Assembly: GCA_934747765.1 (NCBI GenBank)
Contig: CAKVGZ010000001.1
Coordinates: forward strand, 310,001 to 374,000
Origin: an uncultured Clostridia bacterium
GTDB lineage: Bacteria > Bacillota > Clostridia > Christensenellales > UBA1242
DNA: 64,000 nt
Direction of reading: 5' to 3'
Shown: piece by piece, positions 32,286 through 41,374 of the stretch
How the letters are laid out: every line of letters starts with the position of its first letter
Numbering within the stretch: the first letter of the stretch is position 1
Translations under genes and position numbers: made by a program
Notes under the pieces: generated by a model
The model's input: only the letters and a program-made list of their open reading frames with translations
Databases searched by the model: none
Told to the model about the DNA's origin: nothing

Positions 32286-32295
32286 TGCATAGTAC
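32286..32295 (+). repeat. TGCATAGTAC decamer upstream of the PadR-like gene
   Basis: Exact copy, 12 bp before the -35 box at 32307. It is the only copy placed in a clear promoter position. Confidence 0.7.
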
Positions 32296-32306
32296 ACAAT
32301 TTCTTA

Positions 32307-32335
32307 TTGACAAATTAATGGTTTTCTGCTATCAT
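32307..32335 (+). promoter_or_regulatory. Promoter of the PadR-like gene, leaderless
   Basis: TTGACA (32307-32312), 17 bp spacer, TATCAT (32330-32335). The ATG at 32343 is where transcription would begin. No Shine-Dalgarno. Confidence 0.65.
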
Positions 32336-32342
32336 ACTTGGT

Positions 32343-33761
32343 ATGGAAACGAAAGAATTACCAAGAGGACAATTAAATCCATACATTCTTTCAACTATGA
32401 AAGATGGCGATAAATATGGGTATGAAATCATTGAAGATATTAAAGAAAAAACCGGTGTTGAGATAAAGCAACCCAGTTTATATAGCAGTTTGAAAAGAAT
32501 GGAAGTTCAAAAACTGGTTTCATCATACTGGAAAGACAGCGCCATTGGTGGAAAGCGTCATTACTATTGTTTAACTGATGAAGGCAAAAAGTTCTTGGAA
32601 GAAAATCCAATCTCCCCTGTCAAAAAAAATGAAGAAAAAAATGTGATTGCAGATGATGGAGTTTTTTTAGACACAGCAAAACCTGTTTTCATCGACCAAA
32701 AAAGTGATGAAACAATTCTTGCTGAACAAGAAAACATTTTTGACCTCACAAAAAAGAAGACTGAAAGTAAAGATGAAAAAATTCAATTTAACATAAAAAA
32801 TTCTGACGAAAACGAACCAGTGCAATTTGATTTGTTCAAAGAAGTTGACCTTGCGTCTGATGACGGAAAATTCATCACAGAAACCATCGATGATTACAAC
32901 TTCCCAAAAATTGGAAAATACGAGCCATCGTCATTAAATGTTGAATCGAAAAATGTTACATATTTAAATTCTAAAATCAAAAAGATTGAAAAAACGCACG
33001 AAGAAAAAGTTGAAAAACAAGTTTATCAGGAAAAAATTGCAGATCTTTATGCAAAGCAAGCAATGTTGAACCCAGTTTTTGATATTGAAAAATCCATGGC
33101 AAAAATCAACAGCAAAATTGACCAATATGCTATGGAAAAGAAACAAAAAGAAATTGGTGAGCAAGTGAAAGTTGAAAAAGTTGTTAAAGAAGTTCAAGAA
33201 AAAACACCTGCTCCTCAAAAATCATCGCGAGTATACAACAGTTACAAAAGTCTTGAAGCATACTATAAAACAAAAGGAATTGGATTTCAGCAATACACAA
33301 CAAAAACCAAACAAACTTCAACTCACGTTGACATAAACTTTGTTAGATTTGTTAGGAGTTGGATTTTGCTTCTTGCTTCTTTGATTTTGTCGCTAGGGTT
33401 CCAATTTGGATTAAGAGTTAACAATCTGGCATCAATCACATATGCAATAATCCCAGGTCTTTGCCTTATAATGTCGTTTGTGTACTTAGCATTATATTTG
33501 AAATCGAAATCGAAAAATATTATTCAAACCAAAAGAGATTCTGTGTCACCTTTGATTTTGCCATTGGTCACAATTGTTTTAATACTTTTAACAATTGGAT
33601 TAAATTTGATTTTTGGATTTAGAATTGGAAAAACAATGGAATATTTTGCAGTTTTGATTTATCCAATTATAATTTCATTCCACTTTGCATTTATTCCTTT
33701 CTTAAACAAAGCCATTGTTAATATCATAAAAAAAATTAAACAGACTAAACGCTCTGTTTAA
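32343..33761 (+). CDS. PadR-type regulator with C-terminal membrane domain
   Basis: A 472-residue protein. Residues 1-85 are a PadR winged helix (ILSTMKDGDKYGYEIIEDIKEKTGVEIKQPSLYSSLKRME, then GGKRHYYCLTDEGKKFLEEN). A long acidic and coiled-coil linker follows (about 90-320), then four hydrophobic segments (about 335-358, 362-385, 400-425 and 432-458). Standard PadR proteins are soluble and of 100-200 residues. The layout suggests a DNA-binding domain tethered to the membrane, perhaps a sensor or nucleoid anchor. Convergent with rnhA, with overlapping ends. Ligand and targets unknown. Confidence 0.75.
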   Translation: METKELPRGQLNPYILSTMKDGDKYGYEIIEDIKEKTGVEIKQPSLYSSLKRMEVQKLVSSYWKDSAIGGKRHYYCLTDEGKKFLEENPISPVKKNEEKNVIADDGVFLDTAKPVFIDQKSDETILAEQENIFDLTKKKTESKDEKIQFNIKNSDENEPVQFDLFKEVDLASDDGKFITETIDDYNFPKIGKYEPSSLNVESKNVTYLNSKIKKIEKTHEEKVEKQVYQEKIADLYAKQAMLNPVFDIEKSMAKINSKIDQYAMEKKQKEIGEQVKVEKVVKEVQEKTPAPQKSSRVYNSYKSLEAYYKTKGIGFQQYTTKTKQTSTHVDINFVRFVRSWILLLASLILSLGFQFGLRVNNLASITYAIIPGLCLIMSFVYLALYLKSKSKNIIQTKRDSVSPLILPLVTIVLILLTIGLNLIFGFRIGKTMEYFAVLIYPIIISFHFAFIPFLNKAIVNIIKKIKQTKRSV

Positions 33762-34191
33762 TTTTATTAACTTCTTCAACTGCCATTTTATCGCAAAGAT
33801 TGTTAAGTTCATTGTCGGCATGCCCTTTGACTTTTATAAAAGTTGAAGGGTGTTTTTTTGTTAGTTCCAAAAGTTTTTGCCACAAATCTTTGTTCAAAAC
33901 ATCATCCTTTTTTGCTGTTTTCCAACCATTCTTTTGCCAGTTTTCTATCCAACCTTTTTCAATTGCGTTAACAACGTAGGCGGAGTCGCTGTAGATGTCA
34001 ACCATGCATTCTTGTTTCAAAGTTTCAAGCCCTCGAATAACTGCCATAAGTTCCATGCGATTGTTTGTTGTTTCTTTTTCGCCACCACTAATTGTTTTTC
34101 TAATTCCATTGTATATAAGAACACAAGCCCATCCACCAACTCCTGGATTTCCACTGCATGCCCCGTCTGTATAAAGGTCAATTTTTTTCAT
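33745..34191 (-). CDS. rnhA: Ribonuclease HI
   Basis: A 148-residue RNase HI with all four catalytic acids: D9 (YTDGACSGNPG), E47 (RMELMAVI), D69 (YSDSAYV) and D134 (NNLCDKMA), and H124 (KGHADNE). It removes RNA from RNA-DNA hybrids. A TATAAT (extended, TGTTATAAT) ends 6 nt before the ATG, with TTGGCT 18 bp upstream and no Shine-Dalgarno: a leaderless message. Its 3' end overlaps that of the convergent PadR-like gene by 17 bp. Confidence 0.95.
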   Translation of the reverse strand: MKKIDLYTDGACSGNPGVGGWACVLIYNGIRKTISGGEKETTNNRMELMAVIRGLETLKQECMVDIYSDSAYVVNAIEKGWIENWQKNGWKTAKKDDVLNKDLWQKLLELTKKHPSTFIKVKGHADNELNNLCDKMAVEEVNKIKQSV

Positions 34192-34197
34192 GCAAAC

Positions 34198-34227
34198 ATT
34201 ATAACATAAATCTTTAATCTAAGCCAA
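34198..34227 (-). promoter_or_regulatory. Promoter of rnhA, leaderless
   Basis: Reverse strand: TTGGCT (34227-34222), 18 bp spacer, TATAAT (34203-34198) with a TG extension. Six nt separate the hexamer from the ATG. The -35 lies in the remnant of a regulator gene. Confidence 0.6.
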
Positions 34228-34276
34228 CCAAATCATCAATGGAAACTTGAAAATATTTTGCAAGGCCAAAATACGA
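34214..34276 (-). pseudogene. C-terminal remnant of a Cro/CI (XRE) family regulator
   Basis: On the reverse strand a short frame reads YFGLAKYFQVSIDDLVGLD and then stops (TAA at 34216-34214). This is the recognisable end of an XRE helix-turn-helix domain (in relatives LAKYFNVSLDDLVG). The upstream part is missing: the frame runs into the rny terminator hairpin. It is probably decayed. Short length limits confidence. Confidence 0.5.
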
Positions 34277-34280
34277 ATAA

Positions 34281-34309
34281 AAAAAAGAGATTTTAAATCT
34301 CTTTTTTTA
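34281..34309 (-). terminator. Terminator of rny
   Basis: AGAGATTT / AAATCTCT inverted repeat with A and T runs on both sides, overlapping the end of rny. Confidence 0.8.
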
Positions 34310-35887
34310 TTTTGCTGTTTCGGTGAATCGTGATTCACGAATGACATTAACTTTGATTTGTCCTGGATATTCCATTTCATTTTCAATTTTCTTTGCAATA
34401 TCTTTTGCCATAAAAACTGCCATATCATCGGAAATTTCCTCAGGTTTAACAATAATTCTAACTTCTCTTCCCGCTTGAACCGCATACGATTTGTCAACAC
34501 CTTTGAACGAATTTGCAATTTCTTCAAGTTTTTCAAGGCGTTTCACATATGCTTCAATCGTTTCGCGTCTTGCGCCAGGACGAGAACTTGAAATTGCATC
34601 AGCAACTTGAACAAGAACTGCCTCAACACTTTGAAATTCAACATTGAAGTGGTGAGCTTCGATGCAGTGAACAACGGCTGGGCTTTCCTTATATTTTTTT
34701 GCAAGGTCAACACCAATTTGAACGTGTGTTCCCTCAATTTCGTGGTCAAGAGCTTTTCCTATATCATGCAAAAGTCCGCCACGGCGAGCAACCTTTTCAT
34801 CTGCCCCAAGTTCTGCGGCAAGCAAGCCAGCAATGTAGGAAGTTTCAAGACTGTGTTGCAAACAGTTTTGACCATAACTTGTTCTGTATTTAAGTCTGCC
34901 AAGAACTTTTACAAGTTCAGGGTGCAAGTTGTATATCCCTGCATCGTTAGAAGCATTCTCTCCTGCTTCTTTAATTTTTTGGTCAATATCTTTTTGCGCT
35001 TTGGAAACCAACTCTTCAATTCTTGTTGGATGAATTCGTCCGTCCAATATAAGTTTTTCAAGCGCAACACGTGCAACTTCTCTACGAATTGGGTCAAAGC
35101 ACGAAACTGTTATTGTTTCTGGGGTGTCATCAACTATCAAGTCAACACCAGTTGCAGATTCAAGAGCACGAATGTTTCGACCTTCACGTCCGATAATTCT
35201 TCCTTTAAGTTCATCATTTGGGAGAGCAACGGATGTGACAGTTAACTCACTGACCATGTCGGTTGCACATTTTTGAATCACATTTGCAACAATTTCTTGC
35301 GCCCTCTTGTTGCCTTCATTTTTTGCATTTTCTTCAATTTCTTTAACAGATTTTGCTGCATCAATTTTTGCTTCTTCAACCATTGAAGAAATTAAAGATT
35401 GTTTTGCTTCTTCTTTTGTCATTCTTGAAACTTTTTCAAGTTCTTGGCGCATAGAGTCAAGAATTTTGTTTTCATCATCTTTAAGTTTTTCAATCTCTTC
35501 TTCACGTTGTTGAAGTTTCTCTTTCATAAGATCAATTTGTTCTTGTTTTTTGTCAAGAGATAATTCTTTCTTGTCTATGAAATCTTCACGTTGAGAAATT
35601 CTATCTTCACTTCTTTGAATTTCTGTTCTTCTGTCTTTAACTTCCCTATCTAAATCTGCGCGAAGTTTGTGAAGTTCTTCTTTAGCTTCCAAGATTGCTT
35701 CTTTTTTTGCAGTTTTTGCCTGCGCGTATGCTTCTTCTAAAATTTTAGTTGCTTGAGATTTTGTTTTTCCTATTTTTCTTGAAAAAAGCAGATATGTTAT
35801 TCCTAGACCAGCGCCAATTCCAACAATTCCGCATCCAAGTCCAATAAACACTGCAACTAATGAAGAAACGCCTAATAAAATTGCCAT
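34307..35887 (-). CDS. rny: Ribonuclease Y
   Basis: A 526-residue endoribonuclease. An N-terminal membrane anchor (residues 3-30), a long coiled coil (about 40-205), a KH domain (about 215-280, LKGRIIGREGRNIRALESATGVDL) and an HD domain (RRGGLLHDIGKALDHEIEGTH) occur in order. It starts mRNA turnover at the membrane. Length matches the B. subtilis protein (520). No Shine-Dalgarno stronger than GGAGAAAA is needed: TGGAGAAAAATT precedes the ATG. Confidence 0.96.
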   Translation of the reverse strand: MAILLGVSSLVAVFIGLGCGIVGIGAGLGITYLLFSRKIGKTKSQATKILEEAYAQAKTAKKEAILEAKEELHKLRADLDREVKDRRTEIQRSEDRISQREDFIDKKELSLDKKQEQIDLMKEKLQQREEEIEKLKDDENKILDSMRQELEKVSRMTKEEAKQSLISSMVEEAKIDAAKSVKEIEENAKNEGNKRAQEIVANVIQKCATDMVSELTVTSVALPNDELKGRIIGREGRNIRALESATGVDLIVDDTPETITVSCFDPIRREVARVALEKLILDGRIHPTRIEELVSKAQKDIDQKIKEAGENASNDAGIYNLHPELVKVLGRLKYRTSYGQNCLQHSLETSYIAGLLAAELGADEKVARRGGLLHDIGKALDHEIEGTHVQIGVDLAKKYKESPAVVHCIEAHHFNVEFQSVEAVLVQVADAISSSRPGARRETIEAYVKRLEKLEEIANSFKGVDKSYAVQAGREVRIIVKPEEISDDMAVFMAKDIAKKIENEMEYPGQIKVNVIRESRFTETAK

Positions 35888-36145
35888 AATTTTTCTCCAT
35901 TAACACAAAATTATAAGTTCAATCAAAACTTAAATTTAAACACGACACTTGTCATTTATATTAAATTTTATATATTTTTAAACTAAAATTAGTTTTTAAC
36001 TAAACTTACAATACAATGATAACCTATTTTAAATATTTTTCAAACTTTTTTTAACAAAATTTTAACGAAATTTGTAAAATAAGATTCAGAAAATAATCTT
36101 AAAATTTTTTGTTTACATAAAAAAACAGCGTAAAACGCTGATTTA

Positions 36146-36559
36146 TTACATTTCTGAATGTGGAAATCTTCTCCACTCGATTTCTTCCGGTTGCATGATT
36201 TGACGCCCATCTCTTGCACCTTCGCGAACTGCTTTGTGATATACCATGCCACTTTCAAGAGATTTTGAAATTGAATTGTTCACATAATTCACCATTTTTT
36301 CATCTCTTTTTTGAACGCAATCAAGAAATTTTAAGATATTATTCTTGCAATATTCGTGGAATGCAATCCAAATTTGGTCACCACGCATGTTCATGTCATC
36401 CAAATCGATGAAAGTGTAGACAACTGAATTAATTAAATTAGATTTATTAATCATTCCGTCCAAAATTGCCATAGTTCCCATGTTCCCTTCAGACATTTCT
36501 GTTAACAATTCACCTTTGCTTTTTTTTAAATCTATATTATTTTCTCTTAAAAATTCCAT
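36146..36559 (-). CDS. Conserved hypothetical protein
   Basis: A 137-residue soluble protein beginning MEFLRENNIDLKK, with CAGGAGAG just before the ATG at 36559. The middle (EGNMGTMAILDGMINKSN, then DLDDMNMRGDQIWIAFHEYCKNN) resembles a widespread small hypothetical of gut bacteria and phages that has GN-x-G, a DL-D/x-G pattern and RIWM-type motif; the resemblance is from memory and unconfirmed. No catalytic motif. A CAGCG/CGCTG hairpin overlaps the 3' end. The 258 bp between it and rny is AT-rich without visible genes. Confidence 0.55.
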   Translation of the reverse strand: MEFLRENNIDLKKSKGELLTEMSEGNMGTMAILDGMINKSNLINSVVYTFIDLDDMNMRGDQIWIAFHEYCKNNILKFLDCVQKRDEKMVNYVNNSISKSLESGMVYHKAVREGARDGRQIMQPEEIEWRRFPHSEM

Positions 36560-36617
36560 AAACTCTCCTGAATGTATTTTATTATAGCATAAATAATTCT
36601 TTTCGTCAAGAGTGAAG

Positions 36618-37802
36618 TTATGAAAGGTGAATAAACTCAAGATTGTCAACTGCATCGTTAACCAAAGTTTCCATATCTAAATAACTTTCTTCTTTTTCAA
36701 CAAGTTCAATTTTTGGTTTTATAAGTGGATTTTTTGGAAGAAAAACTGTGCAACAATCTTCATAAGGAAGAATTGAAGTTTCGAATGTTCCAATTTGTTT
36801 TGCAATTTCAATTATGTCAATTTTGTCAAAAGCAATCAAAGGTCTGTACACTGGAAGATTTTTAAGTGCATTTTCGGTTGAAGTCATACTTTCAATTGTT
36901 TGACTTGCAACTTGTGCCAAATTTTCGCCAGTTATGACTGCCTGAAATCCATGCTTTTCGGCGAGTTTTTCACAAATTCTCATCATAATTCTTCTCATGA
37001 TTGTAATCATGTAGCCATCTTTGCACTTTTTGTGAATTTCTTCTTGAATTTTTGTGAATGACACAACATATAGGTCAAGTTCGCCAGTGTATGGAACTAT
37101 TTCCTTGGCAAGGTCAATCACTTTTTGTTTTGCTTGTTGGCTTGTGTATGGGAAAGAATGAAAATGCACAGCACTAAGTTTCATTCCTCTCTTGGCCATC
37201 ATATAACAAGCAACGGGACTATCAATTCCGCCGGACAGCATTGCAAGACCTTTTCCACTTGTTCCAACTGGCATGCCTCCGCAACATTTTATTTTGTCGC
37301 CAAAAATGAATGTGCTTCCGTTTTCACGAATGTCAACAAAAATTGTTTTTTCTGGATTTGTCAAATTAACTTTTAAATTTGGAAATTTGTCCAACACAAC
37401 TCCGCCAAGTTGTCTTTCATATTCTGTTGATTGAATTGGAAACTTTTTGTTTGCTCTTTTAACATCAACTTTGAATGAATTTGAAAATTCCAAATCAAAT
37501 TCCCCTTCCTCTAAAAGCTTATTCAACACTTCTTCAATTTTTTCTGGAGTTGACTCAACTTTTGTTGCAATCGAAAGTGAAACAAGTCCAAAAACTTTTG
37601 TGCAAGCAGAAACAATTGCTTCAAGATTTTCGTTGTTAAATTCAGATATAAGATATCTTCCGCCAACTTTTGAAATTTTGGATTTTTCATCAATTTTCTT
37701 TGTTGCGGATTCTATATTTTTTATCAGTTGATTGTCAAAAAATCCACGGTTTTTTCCTTTAAGATGTATTTCGCCATAGCGAAGTAAAACAACTTTTTCC
37801 AT
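36618..37802 (-). CDS. thiI: tRNA sulfurtransferase ThiI
   Basis: A 394-residue enzyme. The N-terminal ferredoxin-like/THUMP region (to about 165) is followed by the PP-loop ATPase (GLAMLSGGIDSPVACYMMAKRG, about residues 180-201). It lacks the C-terminal rhodanese domain, as is usual in Bacillota. It makes 4-thiouridine in tRNA and supports thiamine synthesis with sulfur from NifS. The stop of the cysteine desulfurase overlaps its start (TAATG), so the two are coupled. Confidence 0.94.
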   Translation of the reverse strand: MEKVVLLRYGEIHLKGKNRGFFDNQLIKNIESATKKIDEKSKISKVGGRYLISEFNNENLEAIVSACTKVFGLVSLSIATKVESTPEKIEEVLNKLLEEGEFDLEFSNSFKVDVKRANKKFPIQSTEYERQLGGVVLDKFPNLKVNLTNPEKTIFVDIRENGSTFIFGDKIKCCGGMPVGTSGKGLAMLSGGIDSPVACYMMAKRGMKLSAVHFHSFPYTSQQAKQKVIDLAKEIVPYTGELDLYVVSFTKIQEEIHKKCKDGYMITIMRRIMMRICEKLAEKHGFQAVITGENLAQVASQTIESMTSTENALKNLPVYRPLIAFDKIDIIEIAKQIGTFETSILPYEDCCTVFLPKNPLIKPKIELVEKEESYLDMETLVNDAVDNLEFIHLS

Positions 37803-38929
37803 TATCTCAATTTTTCCTTTAAACAAATAAATTTTTCATATATCTTTTTGCATGCAAATTCAATTTCCTCAAGCGAATTTGAAGGACAAAAACTTATTCG
37901 AATTGCTCCTTCATTTTGAATTTTAGATTTTCCCATTGCTTCCAAAGTTCTGTTCAACGCTCCTTTTTTGCTTGAACAAGCACTTCCTGTTCCAAGAAGA
38001 ATGTCGTCTTCTTCCAACATATGAACAAGTGTTTCTCCACGCACTCCTTCAAACGACAAACTGGTTATATAAGGACTGCCTTGAATTGTTGAATTTATTG
38101 AAATATCTTTCTTGTCTGCAAAAAATTCAAAAAGATATTTTCTTAATTTTGAAACTTTTTCGAAATTTTCGTTTATATTAAGATTTTCGCACAATTTTCC
38201 AAAAGCCAAAATAAATTGGACATTTTCAGTTCCCGAGCGCAATCCAAACTCTTGCCCACCGCCATAGATGATTGGCTTAAGTTTTTTTATGTCTTTCACG
38301 TAAAGTGCACCAATTCCTTTTGGACCACCAAGTTTATGTGCACTTATTGTGTAGAAATCAACTCCAAGATTGGTCACATTTGTTGGAATTTTTCCAAATG
38401 CTTGAACCCCATCACAATGAACAATAGCATTTTTTTGCTTTGACTTAACAAGTTTAACAATTTTTTGAATGTCATTAATTGCCCCTGTTTCGTTGGAAAC
38501 GTGCATGATTGAAACAAAACAAGTTTCGTTGTTCAACAATTTTCCAAGTTCATCTAAATCCACTTCTCCATTTTGATTTAAACCAACAAACACCACATTA
38601 TATCCGCGATTTTTAAGTTCCAAGGCGCAGTTGTGGACGGACGGATGTTCACCTTTGCTGAAAATGTATTGCGCGCTTGTTTTGCGTGCACTTCCAAAAA
38701 TTGCAAGATTGTTGGCTTCGGTTGCACTGCCTGTTGCAATCAAATTGTCGTTAAAAGTTGTTCCAAGTGCTTTGCATATTTTTTCTTTTGCGTTTATGAC
38801 AAGATTTTTTGTTTCCAAACTTTTTGAATAGACCGCAGATGGATTAAAAAATAATTGGCAAGATTTTTCAATCTCGCTAATTATTTCATCTTTAATTTTT
38901 GTTGTGCTTGCATTATCTAAAAAAATCAT
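37802..38929 (-). CDS. Cysteine desulfurase (NifS/IscS family, ThiI partner)
   Basis: A 375-residue PLP enzyme with the cofactor lysine in SAHKLGGPKG (about residue 197), the N-terminal DNASTT motif and the active cysteine in LLGTGSACSSKKGALN (about residue 315). It takes sulfur from cysteine and passes it to ThiI, whose gene is directly coupled downstream. The ATG of this gene overlaps the stop of pheT by 1 bp. The nifS-thiI pair is a standard unit in Bacillota. Confidence 0.93.
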   Translation of the reverse strand: MIFLDNASTTKIKDEIISEIEKSCQLFFNPSAVYSKSLETKNLVINAKEKICKALGTTFNDNLIATGSATEANNLAIFGSARKTSAQYIFSKGEHPSVHNCALELKNRGYNVVFVGLNQNGEVDLDELGKLLNNETCFVSIMHVSNETGAINDIQKIVKLVKSKQKNAIVHCDGVQAFGKIPTNVTNLGVDFYTISAHKLGGPKGIGALYVKDIKKLKPIIYGGGQEFGLRSGTENVQFILAFGKLCENLNINENFEKVSKLRKYLFEFFADKKDISINSTIQGSPYITSLSFEGVRGETLVHMLEEDDILLGTGSACSSKKGALNRTLEAMGKSKIQNEGAIRISFCPSNSLEEIEFACKKIYEKFICLKEKLR

Positions 38930-41358
38930 TATCTTAAAACTGCTCCATAAAGGTCGTTTGTTCTTCTCAAAATTTTGTCAATAACTTTGTTTATTTCTTC
39001 TTCCGACAAAGTTTTTTCATCCGACAAAAGTTTTATTCTGAATGCCAAACTTTTTTTGTTTCCAAGCTGTTCGCTTCTGTAAATATCAAACAATTTCACA
39101 TCGTTATAATTTTTCCCGCAACATTGTTTGATAACTTCTTCCAAACTTCCAACTGTGACATTTTCGTCAACAACAATTGCCAAATCTCTTTCAACAATTG
39201 GGAATTTTGAAATTTTCTTAACTTTGAAAGTTTTGATTGGAAGCGAAATAAGTTTGTCACAATCAAGTTCGCCATAAAATGTGTTCTCTGGAATTTCATA
39301 TTCATTTGCAACAATTGGATTTATTTTTCCAAAACTTGCAACAATTTCGCCATTTTCATCTTTAACATCTGCACTTATTCCTGGATGCAAGAATGGTTTT
39401 TTCGAATAATCAACGGTGAATTTTTGTGCAAATCTTTCAGTTAAATTTTCTATAACACCTTTGAATGTGTAGAAGTCGTCTTGTGAGTCTATGCTTGCAA
39501 AAGCAAGAATATTTTTTTCTGTTGGTTGTTCAACAAGAGGAAGTGCTTTTGCATGGAAAGTTTTTCCACTTTCAAAAATTTTAAAATCTTTGTTGTTGCG
39601 TTTTGTGTTAAAAGAAATGTTCGAAAGCAAACTATGCGCCATTGAAATTCTCAAAACACCAAGTTCGTCGCTTATTGGATTGCTTATCTTAACAACTTCG
39701 TTTTCAGCATCTTTAAGCCCAAGTTTTATGTGTGCATCTGATGGAACAAGTGAATATGAATTGATTTCATAAAATCCTTTTGTGACCAAAATTTGTTTCA
39801 ATTCTCGTTGGAATTTCAAAATTGGGTCGTGCTTTCCAACCATAACACTTGCGCCTTCTAAAAGAGGTTTTGAAATATTGTCATAAACATCATATCCATA
39901 CATTCTTATAATTTCTTCGGCAACATCGTTGTCATTTTCGATATCGAAACGATAAGGTGGAATGGAAAGGTCAATTTCATCTCCATTAACTTTTGCTTCA
40001 ATTCCAAGACTTGAAAGAATTTCAACAATGTCTTTTTCATCGAATGATATTCCCAAAATCTTGTCAATTTTGTTTTTTGAGACGGAAACTTCAAGATTTT
40101 TAACTTCTCCGTTTTTTTCGTCGATAAGCCCGCTTGCTATTTTGCCTGCACCAAATTTTTCAATCAAATTAAGTGCTCTTCTAAGCCCAAATTCTTGACT
40201 TAAAAGGTCAATTCCTTTTTCAAAACGTGCACTTGAATCCGTTCTGATTCCAAACTCTCTTGAAGTTTTTCTAACTTGCGAACGCTCGAACGAAGCGGAT
40301 TCAAAAACAACAGTTGTTGTTTCATCATTTATGCATGAATCTGTTCCACCAATAACTCCTGCAATCACCATTGGCTTGATTTCATCGGCAATGATAAGGT
40401 TGTTTTGAGAAAGTTCATAGGTGTTTCCATTCAAAACTGCAATTTTTTCATTTTCTTTTGCTCGTCTTATAACAATCTTCTTTCCAACAATATTTTTTTG
40501 GTCAAAAGCGTGCATAGGTTGACCATATTCAAAAAGGACGTAGTTTGTTATGTCAACAATGTTGTTGATTGGATGAACTCCAACAACAAAAAGTCTTGAA
40601 CGAATCAGCAGTGGACTTTTTTCTATTTTGACATCATAAACTGCCCCTGCCATATATCTTGGGCAAAGCGCAAAATCTTTGTTTTCAACTTTAACAAAAT
40701 TTTCAATTTTTTCGTCGCCAAACTTAAAAGACAAATCTTGTTTCTTAACTGATAGTCTGTAGATTGCGCAAATTTCTCTTGCAAGCCCCACAACACTCAT
40801 TGCATCAGGACGATTTGCAGTTATTGAAACATCCAAAACATAATCGTTCAAATTAAGCGCATCAGCAACAGGTGTTCCAGGAGCAAAATCATCTTTAAAA
40901 ATCAAAATTCCATTAATTTCTGCACCTTCATACAAGCTGTTGTCAATTCCAAGTTCTTCGCCACTACAAAACATTCCTTGTGATTCAACGCCACGAATTT
41001 TTGAATTTTTTATTTTAATTCCGTTTGCAAGGTCTGCTCCGTCAAGAGCAACAGGCACAACTGCACCTTCAAAAACATTTGTTGCAGATGTGATTATTTG
41101 AACCGTTTTTTCGCCAATGTTAACTTGGCAAACAAAAAGCCTTTCGGCATCTTGATGTTTTTCAATTTTTGTTATTTGTCCAACAACAACGTTTCTGAGA
41201 TGTTTTCCAGTGTCCACAATTTCTTCAACTTCAAATCCAACGCCTGTCAGCTTTTCATCAAGTTTTTCTGCCAATTCAAAGTTGTTTGTTATATTTTCAA
41301 TTTTTTTGATTTTGTCAAGGTCAACAAAATCATTAAGCCAATTGATTGATAATTTCAT
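38929..41358 (-). CDS. pheT: Phenylalanyl-tRNA synthetase beta subunit
   Basis: An 809-residue subunit. The N-terminal MKLSINWLNDFVDLDK, the EMAP-like tRNA-binding domain (about residues 45-160), the B3/B4 editing domain (about 210-400), the B5 domain and the C-terminal ferredoxin-fold anticodon-binding domain (about 718-809, FPIVERDLAIVVDENVTVG) are present in order. With PheS it charges tRNA-Phe. AGAGGAAACT precedes the ATG; 16 bp separate it from pheS. Length is normal. Confidence 0.97.
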   Translation of the reverse strand: MKLSINWLNDFVDLDKIKKIENITNNFELAEKLDEKLTGVGFEVEEIVDTGKHLRNVVVGQITKIEKHQDAERLFVCQVNIGEKTVQIITSATNVFEGAVVPVALDGADLANGIKIKNSKIRGVESQGMFCSGEELGIDNSLYEGAEINGILIFKDDFAPGTPVADALNLNDYVLDVSITANRPDAMSVVGLAREICAIYRLSVKKQDLSFKFGDEKIENFVKVENKDFALCPRYMAGAVYDVKIEKSPLLIRSRLFVVGVHPINNIVDITNYVLFEYGQPMHAFDQKNIVGKKIVIRRAKENEKIAVLNGNTYELSQNNLIIADEIKPMVIAGVIGGTDSCINDETTTVVFESASFERSQVRKTSREFGIRTDSSARFEKGIDLLSQEFGLRRALNLIEKFGAGKIASGLIDEKNGEVKNLEVSVSKNKIDKILGISFDEKDIVEILSSLGIEAKVNGDEIDLSIPPYRFDIENDNDVAEEIIRMYGYDVYDNISKPLLEGASVMVGKHDPILKFQRELKQILVTKGFYEINSYSLVPSDAHIKLGLKDAENEVVKISNPISDELGVLRISMAHSLLSNISFNTKRNNKDFKIFESGKTFHAKALPLVEQPTEKNILAFASIDSQDDFYTFKGVIENLTERFAQKFTVDYSKKPFLHPGISADVKDENGEIVASFGKINPIVANEYEIPENTFYGELDCDKLISLPIKTFKVKKISKFPIVERDLAIVVDENVTVGSLEEVIKQCCGKNYNDVKLFDIYRSEQLGNKKSLAFRIKLLSDEKTLSEEEINKVIDKILRRTNDLYGAVLR

Positions 41359-41374
41359 AGTTTCCTCTTTTTAG

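Noticed and set aside
34307..35245. Long open frames antisense to rny, for example 34607-35245
   Set aside because: Mirror frames caused by coiled-coil codon bias; the rny frame has domains and a ribosome binding site.
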